Positions 1 through 11,554 of a DNA stretch of 64,000 bases are shown piece by piece. A model generated the notes under the pieces. The model searched no databases. It had not been told where the DNA came from and saw only the letters and a program-made list of their open reading frames with translations. Position numbers and translations under genes: made by a program. Numbering within the stretch: position 1 is the stretch's first letter; every line of letters starts with the position of its first letter. The DNA comes from Symsagittifera roscoffensis (taxonomy: Eukaryota; Xenacoelomorpha; Acoela; Convolutidae), in contig NC_087062.1 of assembly GCF_963678635.1 (NCBI RefSeq), positions 71,205,345 to 71,269,344 of the forward strand. Reading direction: 5' to 3'.

Positions 1-184
1 GGTAAACATAAAGGTAAATATAAGGGTACCAAACATCTTTCGCTGCATCGAACATATTTGATTTCCCGTGGTGATACACATGGATTCGGTTATTAATCAC
101 TGATTGAAGGTTAATTGCAATTACTAATTTTTCATCCATCCAGACTACATTTTCCTTCACCGAAAAGTCATTAACGTTTTGGGC
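1..184 (-). pseudogene. Start of integrase domain, after an in-frame stop
   Basis: Beyond the TAG at 185 the same frame stays open to the window edge and ends with HHGKSNMFDAAKDVWYP. The paired His and the WYP ending match the H-x-H half of the H2C2 zinc motif that begins Gypsy integrases. The Cys half and the catalytic core are outside the window. The TAG is therefore a nonsense change inside pol, or less likely a readthrough stop, and not the natural end. Confidence 0.65.
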
Positions 185-1519
185 CTAATAGCGGTTCATT
201 TCAGTGATTTTTTCATGGATTTCAGGATCTTGTGTAACAATAAGGTCGCGAATAGCGCTCAGCTGGGGGTCAGATACATAATTCGATTCTATGAATTTTA
301 GATTAAATAGATCAGGTAATGAAGTAACTTTATTAACGATTTTGCAATTCCGAGGGATAATTGACATACATAATAGATTCGGGTCCACTGGTGGTACTGT
401 TTCTCCTTTGAATTCCGAGGGTAACGAGAGAGTTGTGTTAGTGCGAATTGATCTTGTTTCTTTGGTAACAGCTTCTAGTGATACATTTGGGGGCAATTCT
501 TCAATTTCGTCGCTACTACTATTCAAACTTGGATGTTGTTGAAGGAATTTCTGCCATTTACGCATGCTTCGATCCATTTTGGTATTTGATGCTGAAATTT
601 GAGAATTGGATTTTGATAATTTTGAACAACTTTGTTCTGATTTAATAATAGCCCCAACCAATCCAGTGCGTATTTCGCGTAGCCGTCGGCTCAAACCACG
701 TGTTTGAATCTGATTGGTTGATTTCCGCTTACATGTTTTTCCGCCCTCTACCGAGTCATATCGTGACGAAACTTCCAGTCTATTTATAGATTGCTTACTT
801 TCCGCTGTACAAATTGGTCCCTTGGATTTATTGTGTCCCTTGGATGTATTAAAGCCAAGCACAGTGCGAGTTAGGTTGATCTTTGCCACCGTAAACATAT
901 TATCATACGTACTAATTGGCGTCGCATCTCTACTTGGATGACGTGATAAGTAGTCAGCCAATCCAATTTTAGCCCCTGGTTTATGTTCAATTCGAAAATC
1001 AAAGGGAATTAGTCGATCTAACCAGCGTGTTAAACGGCTAAACATCGTTTTATTTTTCTTATTATTACCATTCAAAGGGGATATTAGGGCTTTATGGTCG
1101 GTAACGATCAAAAAACTTCGGCCCAGAATGTAATTTCTGAAATATTTAGCCCCCCACACAACTGCTAACATCTCCAATTCGTTTGTTGAATATTTTTTTT
1201 CCGCTTCGTTAAGATATCGCAAGGCAAACGAAATTGGGCGCCACCCTTCTGGTCCTAACTGTTCCAACACCGCGCCGAGCCCGTTATGGCTTGCATCGCA
1301 CACTATTCGAATGTCCTTGTGGATATCAAAATGTCGCAATTCAACAATGTTCGAAACTTGTTTCTTAAGATTTTCGAACGCGTTCTGGCATTCAGGTGTC
1401 CAAATGTATTCATTATTTTTGCTTGGTAGGGGTCGCAGCGGCGCAGATGATTCGGCCAATGCCGGTAGATATTTATGTAGGCTGTGGATTGACCCCATGA
1501 ACGATTTTAGTTGCGGCAA
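185..1519 (-). pseudogene. RNase H and tether region of decayed Gypsy element
   Basis: In the same frame as the RT above, this 444-codon stretch begins inside the RT connection (LKSFMGSIHSLHKYLPALA) and continues into RNase H. Recognisable points are CDASHNGLGAVLEQ, the NELEMLAVVWGAKYFR helix, VTDHKAL, and the terminal DYLSRHP that ends the domain in Gypsy elements. The roughly 230 residues after it are a Ser/Thr/Lys-rich tether leading to integrase. A TAG at 185-187 ends the frame before integrase begins. The true protein would start upstream; the Met at 1,519 is only the first Met after a stop. Confidence 0.88.
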
Positions 1520-1555
1520 AGTCCGCGGCGGCGTTAGCGCCTCTATTGGTTCTGT

Positions 1556-2302
1556 TTACCTAACCAATGGAGTGATTCCCTTTGGGGTTATTTTATGGCC
1601 GAGCCATTCGCATTCCCGTTGGGCGAATTTACATTTTGTTAATTTTAGGGACATATTTTCACGATCCAGTTTCTTTAAAATTTTCTCTACCGTCGCTATA
1701 TGGTCTATCGCAGTTCCCTTGGTTACAACCAAAATATCGTCGATGAACGCGTGCGCCTGCGGGTATTCGGCGAGTATGCAATCCATTGCGCGTTGGAATT
1801 CCGCGGGCATAGTAGTTAGACCATAGAATCCGGTCTTCAACCGGTACGTACCCGTCGAGCGGCCTCCAATGAGAGAAAAATTGCACTGTACGCTCGTTTC
1901 AGCGTTTAACGGCAGTTGGCCATATGCGTATGTTAAATCCATTGTTGTGAAATATATGTCTCCCTGTTTTTTTTCACTAATCGTTTGCCCAACTGTGTCC
2001 ATTAGTTCCTCGATATTCGGCATTTGATATTTATTCTTATGCACTTGTTAATTTACTTCCCTCGACTCGAGTGCTAACTTCACGGACCCATCCTTTTTTA
2101 CTGTTATTACTATCGGGGACACAAAATATTTGTCCGAGCATTCTGTTAGTTTTTCGATATGGCCCTGTTGCAATAGTTTATCAATTTCAGCGTCCACTTT
2201 TTCTTGCAACGAAGTAACTTGGCAGTAACTTGAGCAGCTGAGAGAGTGTCGGCGTAGTAGAAGTTCTTCGGGTTTAGTGAGTGCTTGGCGACCATTCCCC
2301 AT
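1556..2302 (-). pseudogene. Reverse transcriptase domain of decayed Gypsy element
   Basis: Two open stretches in one frame (2,302-2,048 and 2,044-1,556) encode a Ty3/Gypsy RT. Visible landmarks are the entry region EIDKLLQQGHIEK, the motif TTMDLTYAYGQLPL with its catalytic Asp, the YGLTTMPAEFQ turn, and the active site FIDDILVV, where Phe replaces the usual Tyr before the two catalytic Asp residues. GHKITPKGI closes the thumb. TAA codons at 2,048 and 1,556 interrupt positions where relatives usually have Lys, so an AAA-to-TAA change is a simple explanation. The domain is complete apart from these stops. Confidence 0.88.
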
Positions 2303-2418
2303 TGGAATCTGTTAATCCAAAATTCCCACATCATTGGCGGTTCCGTGCATTTCGCTGGCCAAAATCCCGTGATGCCCAGTGGATTCTTTCCCCCACCTGA
2401 GACTGCTGACTGCGCCAT
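2290..2418 (-). pseudogene. Gag N-terminal remnant fused to RT
   Basis: The frame opening at 2,418 overlaps the primer site and contains MMWEFWINRFQ, a W-x-x-W-x-x-x-F pattern typical of the start of Ty3/Gypsy capsid regions. After about 45 residues it runs straight into RT-like sequence in another frame. This means the rest of Gag and the protease were deleted. The identification rests on one short motif and on position. Confidence 0.4.
2400..2417 (-). other. Primer-binding site, tRNA-Ser-like, with LTR edge at 2,418
   Basis: On the minus strand the sequence TGGCGCAGTC follows directly after a CA. The first ten bases are the complement of the 3' end (GACTGCGCCA) known for animal tRNA-Ser, the primer used by 17.6/297-type Gypsy elements. 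The LTR would extend from 2,418 towards higher coordinates, but without a second LTR its outer edge cannot be placed. Confidence 0.55.
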
Positions 2419-3590
2419 GTTGAAAAGGTAAAACGATAGTCCTCTAATTGTTAATTCCGATACAAAAGATAGTCAACTTAATCTTACAAAGTTAGCATAG
2501 AGAGTGGTTGAGAACACAATCCAAGGGTGACAGACTGTTCCATGGACAAACACCTGCTAATCAATTAGTCTAGCACCGAGAGTGAACATTTGATTGACAG
2601 CTTCCGAAATGAACTAAATTACTCTATACAACACATGGTTTTTACGATTTACACAATTAATAAAACTGACAAAAATTGTTTTTTTTTTCAAAGCTTCCTA
2701 GTATCCCGGGGGCTTAAAGTTGTATTGCTTAATTAGGTCATCAATTGATTAGACTAAGCTGATTTTTGATCACCAAACATATGCGAATTGTTTATTTTTT
2801 TTGTTAAATATCCTCTGCAATGAAAACTTTTGTATAATGATTGTTTTCAAAACATAAATAAATTTATTCAAAAAGAATTAAAGAATTTCGAACGTTTTCC
2901 TCGAAGTTCTCAATTTTTAGTCCTTTGACATGCTATAAGAAGTTTTAAGTGATATATTTTGCGTATATTAACGTATCAAAAAGAACAAAACACATACTTC
3001 ATCTCAAATGGGAGTGATTTTTGTTTTGCTGCTTATGCTATAACAGGACAACAAATATCGCTCGTTTTTTATCCCAATTTGAGTTATAATATTCAAACTA
3101 TAAGTCTCATTTTCATACTTTCATAACATTGTCAAAATTGACTACAGACAAATACCCTGTTAATTTTGAGCCCCTACCATCCAGGCAGTATAAAAAACGC
3201 GGTGTTTCAAACTCTATTCAAGCTTCTAACAGTTTTTTTCTTTTTTCGTAAATTTGTTCTTTTTATGATTTTGATCACAAATTCATTTGTAAGAGCTTCA
3301 GGAAACAGAATTCTTAGTTTGTTAACTTTGGCCTCGGCTTTAAATAGCGTCGCGATAACAAACTAAATATGGCGGAAAATTAAAAATAAAAGTACTTAGA
3401 TTTTGAGTAGGAAATAGGAGTCGACTCCATAAGATTAGATGCGCTTATCGTTCTGATTTAGACACTGATACCGCATCGAGAACTTCATTCAGCAATGCTG
3501 AAACAGCTTATAGCTTTCTTGATTAATTCAGATTTATTGTTTTCTAATTGACACTGAGCTCTAGAAGGCGAAGAATCAGAACAAGCTGAA
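2419..3590. other. Non-coding AT-rich stretch
   Basis: The first few hundred bases are probably the LTR of the Gypsy remnant to the left, with no recognisable outer end. I see no coding region, RNA gene or repeat structure in the rest. Confidence 0.5.

Positions 3591-3675
<85 letters not shown>
3591..3675. repeat. (CT)n microsatellite
   Basis: About 85 bases of nearly pure CT dinucleotide with two small interruptions, followed by a T run. Read on the minus strand it is a GA tract, and the apparent Arg/Glu-rich ORF across it is an artefact. Confidence 0.97.
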
Positions 3676-3683
<8 letters not shown>

Positions 3684-4342
3684 GTTAAAGTAATTTTTAT
3701 GTCTCGACCTAGGTGCAATAAATTTTTTGAAATCCAAATCTTCAGAAAACGTTCAAACAAATATTTTAAAGAAATTTTCATTGATCTAAAATTGTCAATT
3801 CAAAAAAATGAATCAATTAGACTGGATGCAAGGTCATATTTTTTAACTTTAAAGTTCGGAGTTGTCTATTTTCGTTAAATCAATTAATTTCTTGCTCCAT
3901 TTTGTTCCAATCAAGAATTCCAATCAAGAATTTTTGTTGGAATCACTTCATTCCGAACTTCACGATATATCAGTTCATTATTTGCCTTAATAGGAACATC
4001 TTTAAAGTTTGAATATGTTTTACAGAGAATAACACTCAGCTTAAGAACTAAAAAAGACCAAAACTGAGCCCTTGATCGAATAATGCCAACAAACAAGTGT
4101 CATTAAATCTTTTCACTTTCGCTCTTTTGGCGACAGAAACCAATTAATTTTGAATGGGCATTTCAACTACAAAAAGGCATATGGATTGATCCTGGCGAAA
4201 AAAAATTTAGATGGCGTTTTTAAAAGATCGTATTAACATGACCTGAAATTTTTTGTCTCCAAAAAGAAGAAATAAAAACTCTAAGTAGTTCGACTTCGAA
4301 TGGAACTTTTTCGATGGAACAGTTTAAAGGCGACTTGTATCA

Positions 4343-5512
4343 GCCCGCAATGAGGTTCCATGGATAATAATGGATTTCAAGGAGTTTTCAAGGTCTGTAT
4401 CTATAAAACTCTAAAATAATCGAAAGTAATGGATTATTAATTCATTATCAAACAAAAAAAAATAAGCAAAAAAGAAATCAGTTTAAACCAAAACATTCTA
4501 TTATAATGGATTATAGTGGATTATAATGGATTATAAAGATTTATCATGAATCATAATTTGTTTTACACGAGAGCTTAGCTTTTCCAAAAATTTTCCGTAT
4601 TGTTTCAAAACATGAACATTGAATCCGTTAAATTGAGATTTACTTTTGGCCTATACTTTTTGTTTTATTGTTTTTTTATTTTTATTTTTTCTACGTTTTT
4701 TTTTCGTTAGTTTCTTATTTGAGATATCCCACAATTAAGCATACCAATCTTACTTCCTCCACTTACCAGCCCTCCTCCCACTGTTATCCTTTTACGTACT
4801 TTAATCCCTTATTAGTCTTTGAGGGGATAAAAGGGGGGATAAAGGTGGTGGGATGAGGTAAACATTGGATTAGTTTACTTGGAAGAAGGGCGTTGAAAAG
4901 GTGCTGGATATCGTTTTGCAAAAATTAAGTAGATCGGAGTACGTATGAAAATCCAGTAGGCTGTGAGAAATGAAGAAAAAACTGCAAATTTTGTAGAAAA
5001 TTTCGAAAAATTTTAGACAGAGCATACTTCAGTATAAGCGCTGGGTATCATTATCTTACAGATCGAAAAATTAATCATTTGAAAAAATGCAACTCTACAA
5101 AACTAAAAATCCCTGAAAAAAAACAAGATTTGTTTGGAAATCCGAATGCTCTGATAGTTAAGTGATGTATTTTATCATTGTATGATCTCAAAAAAGTTGT
5201 CACACACTCATGGCAAAAAACTGAAAAAAAAAATCAACGTTGAAAAAAACTGAAAAAATTGATATCTGGTTCAAACGGCAATGAGGTACTATGGATAATA
5301 ATCGATTATAATCCATTTTCGTGGTCAAAAATATAGCTATTATAATCGTTTGTAATAACACTTTATGACCATACAATCAATTAGAATCCATAAGAATCCA
5401 TTATTTTCAAAGAATTTAAATCTATTATTTGAAATCCAGTATAATTGCTTATAATCACAGACCTTGAAAATTCATTTTAATCGATTAGTATCCATGGAAC
5501 CCCAATGCGGGC
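4343..5512. mobile_element. Inverted-repeat (MITE-like) element, TAATCCATTATAA family
   Basis: The left end starts GCCCGCAATGAGGTTCCATG at 4,343 and the right end is its near-perfect reverse complement ending at 5,512; about 29 of 34 terminal bases pair. Inside are many copies of AATGGATTATAATGGA-like words, themselves palindromic. No ORF of note is present, so it is non-autonomous. Related sequence lies at about 20.5-21.15 kb and 26.1-26.7 kb, including the same GGAACTTCATTGCGGG end. I see no convincing target-site duplication. Confidence 0.6.
5278..5512. repeat. Short nested inverted-repeat unit
   Basis: A second left-type end (GCAATGAGGTACTATGGATA) at 5,278 pairs with the right end at 5,512. 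This gives a 235-base foldback unit inside the longer element: either a minimal member or the product of an internal rearrangement. Confidence 0.45.
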
Positions 5513-6198
5513 ACTACATGATACGTTAAATACAAAAACGATGTAATTCGCTAATGATATTACACGGTTAAGACAAATTAACAAGCCTCATTATGATTTG
5601 AAGAACCTCTGAATTGTTATGGCAACGGAGGAATTTGAATTTTTTTTTGCAGAATAAAGTAAACGCATTTGAACAATTTTGAACTAAATGAGCAACTTAG
5701 AGATAATAATAAGATATTAGAGTATAATAATCAATCTTATCCAGGCACTCAATAGGGCGCTCCTAGCATAAGCAACCATTACACATCCAAGTGCCCAGTC
5801 ACTAGAACAACAGGCACTCCTAGCATTTAAAGTTAAAGTAGTTAATTGTGGAGTTGCTCAAGTCAAGAAGGCTACCCGCACTCAGTAAAAAGAGAAAAAA
5901 AACTGATTATATTACAATTATAATCGTACTTTAAGCAAAATTATAATTAATTATAAGCTCCAATTTTAGATGTTCATAAGATTTATAATCCATTATAATG
6001 ATAACATTTTTGGTGACATTTTAATAAATATAATCAATTATAATTTTTCCGAAAATCTCTTTTATTCTCTGATAATCTATTATAATAGATTATGATCCCT
6101 TTTTCTTTCAAATTAATATTTCACAGGAAAAATCAATTATAATGGATTATAATTTAGCTCTTCTGCATGAAAACAGTAAGAAGTAAGAATCAGTGAAC
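5513..6198. other. Non-coding, scattered palindromic AT words
   Basis: No gene is seen. From about 5,890 to 6,160 there are further TAATCCATTATAA-type words, probably a decayed copy of the inverted-repeat family to the left. Confidence 0.45.
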
Positions 6199-6597
6199 CA
6201 GGGGCGGATCTAGGATTTCCGCAAGGGGGGTCTCTTAAGCCCTATAAAGTTTGACTAGATTGTTTCCAAGCTCTCCGAGGCATTAAAAAACCTTGTTTTG
6301 TTCAAATTTTATGCGCCACAGGCAAAATTCTGAAAAAAACGGGCCAGAAAATGCTTTTTAGGCACTTTTTGGAACAATTTGACAAAAAACTGATTTTTTT
6401 GGGCGCGCACCCCCCCCCCCCCCCCCCCCCCATCAAAATTAATATATACTAAGCACCGTTAAACCAGTGGCGCGAAAATTTCAACAGGCAAAATGTTGAC
6501 GAAAATGACATAATAACCTCCACTGGGATCTCCTTTCCATTTTTTTTCAATTGAATAATTCTTTTAACATCATAAAGATAGATGCCACCGCCCCTGA
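6199..6597. mobile_element. MITE with GGGGCGGATCTAGG ends and a poly-C tract
   Basis: It starts with GGGGCGGATCTAGG and ends with a degenerate CCGCCCCTG. A 22-base C run lies at 6,410-6,431. The same ends recur at 8,164-8,543, at 31,472-31,770, and as right ends only at 19,395-19,410 and 24,979-24,994. It has no coding capacity. Confidence 0.55.
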
Positions 6598-7448
6598 CCT
6601 TGACGATTAGGTTCCCGATATTAAAAACTTAACCCTTTTCAGGACAAAAAATCGTTTTTTAAAAATGCAATCAATGATTGATTTTACAAAAAAATATATC
6701 ATGTGTTAATATTTATCAACCGCTATCAATAACTTTTGCAGTAACTGATTGTTTCTTACAGAGTTAGCTCATATCCAACAGTAGCGTACTGATATCTGTT
6801 TTCATTAAAGAACTGAATCGCGCGAGTTCATAGGCAAAAACTTAAGACATTAGACGCTATTTAAAACATGAATTTTACGATTTACTGGAGTTTTGTTTCA
6901 AGTGTAAAAGACGCCAGCCGATTTCCGAAGTGGGCGCTGTTGTTGTTGGTGCGGTACAAGAACCTTCTTTCAAAGCCTAAACCCAGATCATATCTGTTTA
7001 GATTTTTAACATGATTTCTACAGTTTTTTAATTCTCTTTTAGTTTTACCGCAGCTAAATTTGTTAATGTTTCAGATTCCTCCGCCGCCCATTATGATGAG
7101 GCAGATAATGAGATGAACCTACCAAGAAAATGCTTGTTGCCGATTTCTATCGACGTAGTGATTAAAAAACCGAACGCTGAAGACATGGTTGAAACATAAT
7201 GGGTCCATAATCGTTTTGTACGCACTGGCAGTCGTTGTCTTCGCATATGTAACAACTCAAAGTGCACTCAACGCCGATTATTTTATGCAATTTTTTGCTT
7301 GTCCAGTGTTCTTGCAGTATTAATTAAAATCTATGTTGCTATCAATTGAAAAAACACTAGTAACTGGTGACTGTGTGATAAATAAAGAATCCAGTAGCTG
7401 AATTGTTAGGGAAGGGGAATCCTGGAAGAACGCCTACAAAATCTAGAT
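6598..7448. other. Non-coding, with short exon-like open stretches of unknown meaning
   Basis: No supported gene. A plus-strand acceptor-like TTTCAG at about 7,070 is followed by some 40 open codons to a TAA near 7,197. The minus strand has a Cys-rich open stretch over nearly the same bases. Both may be remnants of an old gene or transposon, and neither joins to anything I can see. Confidence 0.3.
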
Positions 7449-8065
7449 CAGGCGCGGATCTAGAAATTCCTGACAGAAGGACTTCACCAAAGTTATCTTG
7501 AAACAAAAAAAAGATTAAAAACCGAATACATTTTTGTTCCGACCTTCGATACGAAAGTAACGGGTTATATGTTTTTTCAGACAAATTTCGACTTTTTAAA
7601 TAGCCATTTTTGACGGAATTTTTAAAAGTCATTCAAAAGGTATTGTTGTCTTGAGCTTGAATTTGAAAAGATATTTCACCTGTGATAATTGTTTGTAAAG
7701 TTATGGGGGTTTAAAGATTGCCATTTTGGCCAATTTGGGACAATTAACACGTAAGCGGAGATTTAATCATCCGTCTTAGAAATTGTTCCAAATTGATTGA
7801 AAGAAGCCTATTCGCCATAAATGATTTGTTACGATGAGCAAAATTTATCCTCTTGTATTTTAAATGGAGTGTGGGGGGATGATTTTCATATAAAGTTTCA
7901 AGTTTTAGAAATTTTTTTTTAATTTTATTTTATTAAATTTATTTTTTAAAATGTTATTACTGCTCCATAAACCTTAAAAGGCAGTCAGAACATTCAGGGA
8001 TTCACCATGATACGAGCAGTCTTGTTTTGTTTTGTTTCTTATTCTCTTTTTGTTCCGACTTTCGA
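7449..8065. repeat. Dispersed ~0.5 kb repeat unit
   Basis: The unit begins near GTTCCGACCTTCGATACGA (7,536) and the same words return at 8,051. It includes the conserved block TTATGGGGGTTTAAAGATTG and ends GAGCAGTCTTG. Three further units lie in tandem at 12.6-14.1 kb, and pieces occur at 8,560-8,720 and 55,930-56,130. A GCGCGGATCTAG MITE-like end sits at its left side (7,449). Confidence 0.6.
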
Positions 8066-8163
8066 AAAACAGAAAAAAAATTTATGCTTGAGTTTGCGCG
8101 TTTTTCACGAAAACATCCCACCATTTAAAAGATATTGTTTTCTGGAATTCAAATGCACAATCA

Positions 8164-8543
8164 GCGGCGGGTTTAGCTCTCCCCTTCAGGGGTTCGACCC
8201 CCTGATCAACCAAAGGGTCCCCTTTGGTATTATAATATGATGACATCCATTTTTGGCTCCAATGTATACTCAGCGCCAATGTATACTCATTTTGAAAGGG
8301 AGCGCGCCCACAAAGAATGCGATTTTTTGGCCATTATTTTCCAAAGTTCCCAAAAACGGCATTTTTGACCTGTGTTTTCAAAAGTTTGAAAATTTTGTCA
8401 AAATACAGTCTTTATAGCGTTCTGAGAGCGATCGAAAAATCAATTTGGTGAACCTAAAAAAAATCGAAAAAATTTTCGAAAAAAATGTTGAAAATCCGCA
8501 ACAACCGCTCCCCTTCCTCGAGAAAATTCTAGATCCGCCCCTG
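8164..8543. mobile_element. MITE, GGGGCGGATCTAG family
   Basis: The right end CTAGATCCGCCCCTG (8,529-8,543) is clear; the left end (GCGGCGGGTTTAGC, 8,164) is degenerate. Just inside the left end is a self-complementary AGGGGTTCGACCCCCTGA box, which looks like a tRNA T-arm but is not part of a tRNA gene. Confidence 0.5.
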
Positions 8544-8559
8544 CGCACACTAATTTTTA

Positions 8560-9972
8560 GCTGAAATCATTTTTTGTTAGTTAAGGGCTTTCGAACATCG
8601 CTATTTTTACCCATTTGGGATAATTAACGCGCGATATATTGCGTTCTTATGGTTTAATTATCAGAATACGAGACGTTAAGCTCACCCATATGTGTGGGGT
8701 GTTATAAAGAAGAAAAGAATTTATCAAATTTTCAACCAAAAACTGAATTTCAAGCAAATTTGTTTTTCGTTTCCGCTGTTTATTTGCTCATCGCCAAATT
8801 TCCGTAAATCATTGTGGCTCAGACGCCGAAAAGCATCAATTTAAGCAAACGACATAAAAAAGACGACCGCCTCACGACCGCTTCACGACATAAAAAAATG
8901 GAACTACATTTAAAAAAATATTTTTATTGAATCAACGTGGTCGGAACTTTCTGTGCTAATTGACCAGTAATCAACGTCAAAAATCCAATCAGTCATTGTC
9001 ATTCTAGTTTTTTGAAATTTTTCAGTACAACTCTAACTTTGAGAGTTCTAAGTTTTGCGATGAACTCAAACTAAACTTTTTGGTTCAAACTAAATGTGAT
9101 GCTAACAGCTAGTTTGAGAGCATTAATTCAAAAGCCATTTGAAGTCAAATATTTTTTGGCAGAACAAGTAAATAATTTTAAAGCTCTTCAAAGTTCAAAT
9201 AATTTTTTTTTATTAAACGAGTCATATTTGAAAAAACTGGATGAAAAATCATTTCCAAAGTTTAGAACCTAAAACCATACACACTTTGCAAATTTATAGT
9301 CAGGCGCGTCATATTTTGAGTTTTTGGAACTTTTGGAAATTGCACAATTTATGAAGTTAATCAGAATTTGAAATTTGAAAAAGAAATCGAACCGTCAAAC
9401 ATTCAAATTATCAATTTGGTTGATCAGTTTAAAAAACAAGTACACCACAAATGCCATTCCATTTTTTTTCAAGAAAGTTCAACAGAGCAATTGAAAATGA
9501 CAAACTCTTCAGGAAACATTTGTCAATTAAGCACAGATTGTTCGTTCAAAACATCAGATTACTGTTTAATCTAGAGCCTTCATTTTTTGCCTTGTATGGT
9601 AAAACATGCTCGAAGTGGTTACTCAATTATTCTAATTTCACGAGGAGGAATAAATGGGCTCAAGTTTAAGAGTAAGTGAAGGATAAGCCCCGATTCTCGA
9701 TAATCGGTCCCATTGAGCCAACAATGTGGTATAATGGTTCCCTTGTCGTTGGATAAACGTCAAATAAGATTGAAACTTTTATGCGTCGACAGAAGCTTCT
9801 TACAAAAGGGGTGAATCAATATGAGCTTTTAGCTAAGGCTGCATTTTTCTTTTCTTTATGTTTCGTAAAGGATTTATGTGTCTTTCAGCTACAAGCATTG
9901 GCCATTGTTGCAAAATGCTTGCCTTGATTTACAACCTCTTCCAAAATACTGTCATCCCTGGTCAAACTTGAA
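8560..9972. other. Mostly featureless non-coding DNA
   Basis: 8,560-8,720 is a partial copy of the ~0.5 kb dispersed repeat (AATTAACGCGCGATATATT). From there to 9,972 I see no gene, RNA or ordered repeat. A CWL-containing open stretch at about 9,690-9,741 was considered as an exon and rejected. Confidence 0.45.
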
Positions 9973-11270
9973 TGGTTACCTTGTAAGATCTTGTAAGATT
10001 CTTACAAAAATGAATTTCCATCTTACAAGAATATTACAAAATCTGAACATCGACTAATTGTTTTTTTTTCAGCGAACGCTTATTTTGTCAGATCTTGTAT
10101 GAATTTTAATGAAATTTTAAGATCTTGTAAATTTTGACAGATTTATGAATTAAAATTTAAAATTTACTACAGCAGCAATCGGACATGAAAGTTGCAACTT
10201 TTTGCTTTCATCGAAAAAATGAACGAACTTTTTCTTCACGTTTTGCTAGTTTTCTCTGCAACTATTTAAGATACAGGGTTGAAAAAAGGTAGATGAAATT
10301 ATTTGAAAGGTCTTAACCGGTCCAAAACTCGATAAATTTTGTTTTGAAGGCGTAATTTAGCCAATATCTCAAAACCAGTTTTAGAGGTGATCTTGCTGTT
10401 GAAACATCCTCGCAAACAATACAAAAATTTTCAATTTGTGGGCTCAAATTAGTTCTTCGGGAAGCTGATGAGCTTTTCGCACATCCTATTCCACCAGATA
10501 ACGACATATAACAAAATTGAATGAGTTACTTGGCCCGGCGTCAAACAGCGGTCGAGTCTGTTTTGACGACATACATACTAAAGTTTTGTGGAGCTTGCAC
10601 TAGAAAGTTGGAAAAAATTACACACATTATAACTGCTGCTGAGAATCCTTGCATGGATTGGAGCAGTACTTTTTTTTCGAGCCGGGCCAGGTAACTCTTT
10701 CAATTCTGTTATTTGCCGTTATCTGGTGGCATAGGATGTAAGTCAAGCTCATCAGCTTCCCAAAGAACTAATTGAACTCAAAAATTGAACTTTTTTATTT
10801 TGTTTGCGAGGATGTTTACACAGCAAGAACACCAACAAAACTAGTTTTGAGATACTGGCTAATTAACGCCTTCGAAACAAGATTTCTCAAAGTTTGGCCC
10901 GGCTCAGTCCTTCCAACTAGTTTAGTTTACAATTTCGAAACAAGATTTCTCAAACTTTGGCCCGGCTAAAACCTTTCAAATAGTTCAATCTAGCAAAAAT
11001 TTCAAAATTTTAACGTGTCAAATTTTAATTCTATATCTTGAAGAACTGCTGGCTAGTTTTGAGATACTGGCTAACTCACGCCTTCGAAACAAAGTTTTTA
11101 AATTTTGGCCCGGCTAAGTCCTTCCAAATATTTTAATCTAGCAAAATTTTCAAAATTTTCAAAATGTATCAACATTTTAACTCTATATCTTATAGAACTG
11201 CAGAGAAAACGACGAAAAAACGTGATGCCCCGTGATTGTACGAAACCTAAAAGAACTTACAAGGTAACCA
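9973..11270. mobile_element. 1.3 kb foldback element
   Basis: The outer ends are TGGTTACCTTGTAAG (9,973) and its exact complement (ending 11,270). Inside, a long imperfect inverted repeat pairs about 10,300-10,550 with about 10,680-10,935 around a ~130-base spacer. Two extra partial copies of the arm follow in direct orientation (about 10,920-10,970 and 11,050-11,120), each carrying the word TTTGGCCCGGCT. The two arms produce similar short ORFs on opposite strands, which are not genes. No transposase is present. Confidence 0.7.
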
Positions 11271-11554
11271 TTTGAGCTCAACTAGTTATGTCCGGTCTCA
11301 GAATTGAGATCTATTTGAAAGTCTAAATGCTTTTATTTCAAATTCCAAGATGGCGAAATTTAATGGCCGATTAAGTTCCAGCTTTCTAAGCAGAACGCAT
11401 TAAAAAAGCTGATTCAGATTTATATCAGCCACATATATGGGCTCCAAGTATGGAGTATGAAAAAGTGGGGTTTACAATAGACTAGTGGTTACTCTAAAAA
11501 GTCCAGCTAGACGGTTTGTAGCCTGTAATTAAAACGATATTCTCGAGGGCTTAC

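Larger units (their letters stand above)
1..2417 (-). mobile_element. Decayed Ty3/Gypsy LTR retrotransposon, internally deleted
   Basis: Read on the minus strand from 2,417 down to the window edge, this piece runs primer-binding site, short gag-like N-terminus, reverse transcriptase, RNase H and the start of integrase. Three stop codons lie in the same reading frame (TAA 2,048-2,050; TAA 1,556-1,558; TAG 185-187) and there is one frame change near 2,250-2,300. Most of Gag and all of protease are missing between the gag-like start and RT. It is a dead copy, truncated only by the window at position 1, so the left LTR is not seen. It is unrelated in sequence to the large element at 36-55 kb. Confidence 0.85.

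Noticed and set aside
185..2050. In-frame TAA/TAG as sense codons (alternative genetic code)
   Set aside because: Frames of 1,264 and 2,360 codons elsewhere contain no TAA, TAG or TGA and end normally, so the stops in the Gypsy remnant are decay.
3485..3781. Arg/Glu repeat protein ORF
   Set aside because: It is the translation of the CT microsatellite.
6900..7200. Plus-strand acceptor-bounded 40-codon tail and an upstream 51-base candidate exon; a Cys-rich frame on the minus strand
   Set aside because: No phase-compatible join keeps both plus-strand pieces open, and the opposite strand is equally open, so neither can be preferred.
8185..8205. tRNA gene suggested by the GGGTTCGACCCC box
   Set aside because: No cloverleaf, anticodon arm or A-box; it lies inside a MITE.
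9660..9741. Open stretch with HCWLNGTDYRESG on the minus strand, like the second extracellular loop (CWL) of adhesion receptors
   Set aside because: The only acceptor-like AG (CGACAAG) is poor and gives phase 0, while the preceding exon ends in phase 1. No good donor follows.
10313..10969. Two similar ORFs on opposite strands (CEDVSTARSP / CEDVYTARTP)
   Set aside because: They are the two arms of the foldback element, not related genes.
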